A DNA stretch of 64,000 nt from contig JAHLJT010009436.1 of assembly GCA_031308135.1 (NCBI GenBank), forward strand, positions 164,537,681-164,601,680, read 5' to 3'. Origin of the DNA: Acheta domesticus (Eukaryota > Arthropoda > Insecta > Orthoptera > Gryllidae). Position 1 is the first letter of the stretch. Each line of letters opens with the position of its first letter. This document shows positions 60,100-64,000 of this stretch, piece by piece. The notes under the pieces are model-generated. The model ran no database searches. It was given only the letters and a program-made list of their open reading frames with translations, and was not told the DNA's origin. A program made the translations under genes and the position numbers.

Positions 60100-60665
60100 C
60101 TCCGCTCTGATTCTGAGAGCCGAGCTGCCCTCGCTCTCGCCGACCCCGCGGGACCCGTAATCAAAGAAAGGAGAACGCTCTAATGACGTGACCGGTTTCT
60201 GCTTTTCCCTCTCACTCTAACCCCACCCCTCTCTCTCTCTCTCTTATCCCCACAGCTGTCATTGATTCGCACCTCTCTCTCTCTGCCGTGGGGCTCCCAT
60301 ATACAACAGCGGACCCCACCGCGGCCGCCTGCTAGCCCCGCAGTGGTTATTTAAAACCTGGCGGAATCTGCGCGAGGTGGCGCGCAGTTCACGCGGCGCC
60401 ATCTACTCTTTTTTTTCCCCCTTAGGGCACAATGCAATTAAACTGCCATGTCCGCTCGGTCGCAAGTCGCTCGGTTAATTACTGCAGCTTTATAGAAAGC
60501 CCGCTCGCCCGCCCACCCGACGACGTGATGCGTGCTGCATCTGTTCGGGAGACGCCGCGCCGCGCCGCGCCGGCCGCGCCGCGCCGCGCCGCGCGCCGCG
60601 CTGGGGTCGCGGCTTTGATGTCGCCCGACCCCAGCTCAGAGCTCGTGCGACAAAGTGGCGTCGGG
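60100..60665. promoter_or_regulatory. CpG-rich segment with CT repeats and TATA-like motif
   Basis: It holds (CT)n at 60230-60245 and 60272-60284 (GAGA-factor-like), a TATTTAAA box at 60348, CpG-dense sequence to 60630 and GCCGCGCCGCGCCGCGCCGG near 60553. CTTATCCCCACAG at 60255 is also a good splice-acceptor look-alike, but no sensible exon follows. It could be a cryptic promoter or enhancer; evidence is compositional only. Confidence 0.25.
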
Positions 60666-62675
60666 CCATCGATTTTTGTTTCAATTTCTTTCGGTTCGAG
60701 ACACAATGATGCGGTTTTTTTTACTCAGAGGACATTGTGATCGTGTTTCGATAAAAGTTCCTTTAACAAGAAATGAACTTTCAGTATTTTTGGAGGTAAA
60801 ACAGGGTTTGTACTCAAAAGGTTTCGACTTGTAGTGGTTATTAAGTATACAGTTAACTTGCATGTATGGGAACTCTTTATTTCATTTTTTTAATATTGAT
60901 TGTTCTAATTGTAGAATCAAATTCTCAATCCATGAATGTTGTCTGTTCAGTTTTGTTTCAGTGTCTACCAGCTATGAGTGTTTGTGTGACACAGTTACAA
61001 AGGGGTCTACTTACTTTAAAATTGGATTTTACACAATTTATACAAAATATTTGTAAATAAAATGCAAAATTTCTTATAAATTCAGTTTGACATATGATCA
61101 ACACCAGCGAGACAGATAAATTATCTTGTCTAATCCACGTCGCCTTTCCTAATCCACCAAACTCGCTTTTTTTGAAAATGCATCACAATATAGACTGGAG
61201 TGTTTGGTTGAAGCATCTGATGGTGGCCAAGCGAGAGAAAACACGTGTTGCATTGTGACACATTTAAAAAATCCCTTTTGTCCTTTATCCACTTCACTCT
61301 CCGTTCTTCTTTTTTGCACCACTTGCTTTGTTTTAAAATCCGCCTGGCATTTAAACAAACGTTACTCATTGATTTGATTCAAGTTCAAAAATGTTTCGCA
61401 TTTTTATGCTGAAGCAAAGACAGTTTTGAGTAAAGGCAGAATTTTCATGCACTGTCAAATGTTAAAGTATACATGCAGACATGCACTAATAAGTTGCTAG
61501 CCATGAACAATGCAAGTTAAAAATGGAAAAAACATGCAAAATCAAAGTTTTGTTTTGTAATTTTTTTGTTTTATTGCCTTTTGTAACAGACTTAACAATT
61601 TTTTTCAAATTTTAGTCTTTCAAATACATCATTCTGTCAAAAACAAATGTTTTTAATGCATAAAATGCTTTCTACGCCACAATACCTAATTGGAGCATGC
61701 TTGAAAGATGAAAACTGAGCTAATGTGAAGTCAAATTATGTATTTTCTGACTTATATTTGCAAATATTTGCAAATATCTGCAAATATTTTTGTTTTTTAC
61801 TTTTTAGAGAAATTTCAAATCACGATGTGAACTTAACGCTTTTTATAATTTCTTCTTGGCAGTCACACTCACACCTCCGAACACTAATTCGAAAGACATT
61901 ATGAGCTCTTCAACATTTTTCAATGACTCAAGTAGAGGTAAACCTACTGTTTCCAATTTATGAATAGCTCTAGGCGATTTTACAAAATTTTATTAAATAT
62001 AAAGTTTCATTTTTTACAGAGATGTTTTTAGAGACCTTTTTTTTGTAAGCAAGCGGACTGAGAGGCTAGTCATGATTTTGCTCCTACCACTGACAGTTAT
62101 CAAGTGATTTTGAGTTGCAGCTTCTCGTCTCTTCAATATCCTTTGTTACCTAATCACTCAGCGTTGATTCATTTCGCAATTGTTGCTCATGGCGCATGTA
62201 CCGGAGAGTTAAAATGTGTAGTAAAACAATAAGCAAAGACAACTGCTACAATCGGTCTGGGATCTGTCAGGATCTAAGAATAATGTGCTTTCTATACAAA
62301 ATATCCGTCAATTTTAATATTCACAAATTATTTTAAAAAATAATGAAAATGTACCTAATATACTATATAAAAGTCTAAATATGCGCTATTAATTGAAAAA
62401 GATCGCCAGTCATGCTTTATGCATGAATTCTCGCTCCCCCAATAAACTACCCAAACATGCTCGGAGGAAGAGTGCATTTTTAAACTGACTTTGCTAAGAA
62501 AGATGTATTAGCAAAGTTTGGAAGCTCTATGAAGTTTAAATAAAAACAAGCATTTGCATGGAAATCCTGTCTCTAGTTACGAGCGAATAAGAAAACAATG
62601 AATAATGTTTATAAAAATTAAACTGAATGATAAAACAATAATCCTCTGGTGATTTCCTTTGTCAGGGATAATGGT
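60666..62675. other. AT-rich sequence, nothing recognised
   Basis: TTTGCAAATAT words are repeated three to four times at 61757-61790. No gene evidence. Confidence 0.6.
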
Positions 62676-62730
62676 AGTTTTACTGTCAAGTCTTGAAGTG
62701 GTGTTCACTTCACGACTTGACAGTAAAACT
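62676..62730. repeat. Near-perfect hairpin, 24 of 25 base pairs
   Basis: AGTTTTACTGTCAAGTC (62676-62692) plus TTGAAGTG pairs with CACTTCAC plus GACTTGACAGTAAAACT (62714-62730) around a 5-nt loop GTGTT. There is one mismatch, T62693 against C62713. The first and last 17 bp are exactly complementary. Size and symmetry resemble a small hairpin precursor or a recent palindromic insertion. The stem is somewhat short and the loop very short for a typical animal pre-miRNA. Confidence 0.9.
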
Positions 62731-62950
62731 CACGTTCTCACAAAACTCAAGTGGTACTCACGTTCGAATCATTTGACATACAGGATTCAGTCTTTTATTC
62801 CGAGTAGAATACAGATTTACTCATTTGAGAAGAGAGTACTACGTATATTCACTGTGTGCAACATTAAAATTGGATGCTAGAAGGGTGGATGTTGCTGAAA
62901 ACCGTTTCTCATCTGCGCAGGTGTTAATAGGCAGTAGTCGCTTTTACTTT

Positions 62951-63136
62951 TATATAAAGAGATACGAGGCGTTGTTTTGTCATAGGTGTTTATTCTGTCA
63001 GAAAGCTTTTTCAGTCGCATTGCGGCTATCTTCAGTGCGATTCTGAGGCGGCCTGGGGACCACATTGCGACCGAAAAAGCTTTCTGATGGAATTAACACC
63101 TACGACAAAACAAAGCCTCAAATCTATTTCTATAAT
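62951..63136. mobile_element. MITE-like inverted repeat
   Basis: The left arm GAGGCGTTGTTTTGTCATAGG, then CAGAAAGCTTTTTCAGTCGCA, is mirrored by TGCGACCGAAAAAGCTTTCTG and CCTACGACAAAACAAAGCCTC. The arms are about 70-80 bp with scattered mismatches, and the loop lies near 63025-63060. No open frame is supported. Confidence 0.8.
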
Positions 63137-63851
63137 GATGCCAATGTCGTAAAAAACATTTCCCATCATTAGATATTTTTGATTGATAGTCATAACTTAG
63201 ACGTCGATTATTTAGCTGATCGTGATTACTTTTGATAATGGTTCTATTTCTTCACAATTTGTGCCTCGTATGCACAAATGGCCCCAGAAATCGATTCAAA
63301 GTATTACAAAGAGTGTATTGGACGTGAAAGATCATGGAGCAACAAAGCAACAATAATATAATAACAATACCAACAACAACATTCTAATGTAGTACATATA
63401 TTGACCGAAACACAACTTTTATTTTTCATAAGAGTGCTTCTAAATGTTGTCATAAAAACTTATCACATTTGCGAAAGAGAAGATTCGTTCTTCACAGCCC
63501 ATACCTCACTCGCGTTAGCATGTTTCATAACGTCCAAGAAACATATCCATCATCGTAAGTAACTGACGTTCATTACTTTATTTTATTTTCGGATAGACTA
63601 TCTTCTCTTTTTTCAAAATTCATCATCTTTCCCCCAACATGCCACGTAAATCTTCAGATGCCACGTTACACAAGGCGAGAAGAATTGCGATATTGCCTCT
63701 CGTCCAATCTTGCCTTTTTCATTATGAATTGTGTGGAAAATATGTCTCCACAAGGACGTTAAGAACATCCGTGTCTGGGTAGAGATACTATTCCACGGCA
63801 AATTGAGAAACAGAGGATATCCTCACAATTCTTTCATAAATCAGTCTAAGA
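63137..63851. other. AT-rich sequence, nothing recognised
   Basis: Unique-looking sequence between a MITE-like element and the hAT-like terminus. Confidence 0.6.
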
Positions 63852-64000
63852 CAGGGCTTTCCAAATGGCGGCCCACGGGCCGCATGCGGCCCGCCGGATC
63901 TTTTTGTGCGGCCCGCGACTGCTTTGAAACATTTCATTATATCAACCAAATACAATACAATTGCACAATTCATCTTATTTTATTTAATTATAGATTCGTT
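63852..64000 (+). mobile_element. Terminus of a hAT-like element, cut by the window edge
   Basis: The sequence CAGGGCTTTCCAAATGGCGG, followed by CCCACGGGCCGCATGCGGCCCGCCGGATC, closely resembles the terminal repeat of a widespread hAT group with ends of the form CAGGGGTCCCCAAACTACGGCCCGCGG. The 8 bp before it, GTCTAAGA, would be the target duplication if the other end carries it too. The rest lies beyond the window, so whether it encodes a transposase cannot be seen. The open frame running through here on the minus strand is not a gene. Confidence 0.7.

Noticed and set aside
60246..60262. Splice acceptor CTTATCCCCACAG as the start of a second exon
   Set aside because: The following sequence has no recognisable protein and no credible donor; treated as a look-alike.

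Overview
This window is insect-type nuclear DNA with a single recognisable host coding exon in 64 kb. The exon (35606-35828, + strand) encodes the second half of the first immunoglobulin domain of a Dpr-family neuronal cell-surface protein (defective proboscis extension response). It has a clean splice acceptor and a GTGAGT donor. No other host exon, rRNA or functional tRNA was found. The simplest reading is that almost everything else is intron of one very long dpr gene, at least 35 kb upstream and 28 kb downstream of the exon. That fits an arthropod with a large, repeat-rich genome. The species cannot be named from the sequence.

The background is AT-rich and mostly unique-looking. Two kinds of material interrupt it. 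The first is a series of GC-rich, CpG-rich and strand-skewed blocks (about 6.8-7.1, 8.4-8.7, 10.8-13.9, 14.9-15.8, 24.2-24.7, 25.1-26.2, 29.2-30.7, 39.2-40.4, 46.3-47.2, 54.9-55.4 and 60.1-60.7 kb). Many of these have grown into minisatellites: 15-bp units at 9.4, 11.6, 26.6 and 55.0 kb, a 44-bp higher-order unit (15+14+15) at 13.0-13.7 kb, a 22-bp array at 23.5-24.2 kb, a 51/55-bp array at 27.9-28.2 kb and a 42-bp array at 30.1 kb. The long open frames over these arrays are composition artefacts.

The second kind is transposon remains. There are pieces of three non-LTR retrotransposon copies (51.0-53.9 kb minus, 58.3-58.7 kb plus, 35.9-36.3 kb plus). Others are a piggyBac-type short element bounded by TTAA (48.0-48.6 kb), the terminus of a hAT-like element at the right edge, four other foldback or MITE-like inverted repeats (14.4, 15.9, 28.7 and 63.0 kb), tRNA-related SINE-like copies (41.8 and 49.8 kb), and several dispersed repeats present in two or more copies here.

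The most interesting item is an unnamed repeat family, called family A here, with four copies (5.6, 18.3, 34.3 and 52.2 kb). The best copy, about 1.63 kb, sits inside the reverse transcriptase of a retrotransposon, is flanked by the perfect 7-bp direct repeat TTTTACT, and contains about three and a half tandem units of about 310 bp. A near-perfect 24-of-25-bp hairpin at 62676-62730 is also worth checking. I see no operon, CRISPR array or novel gene system.
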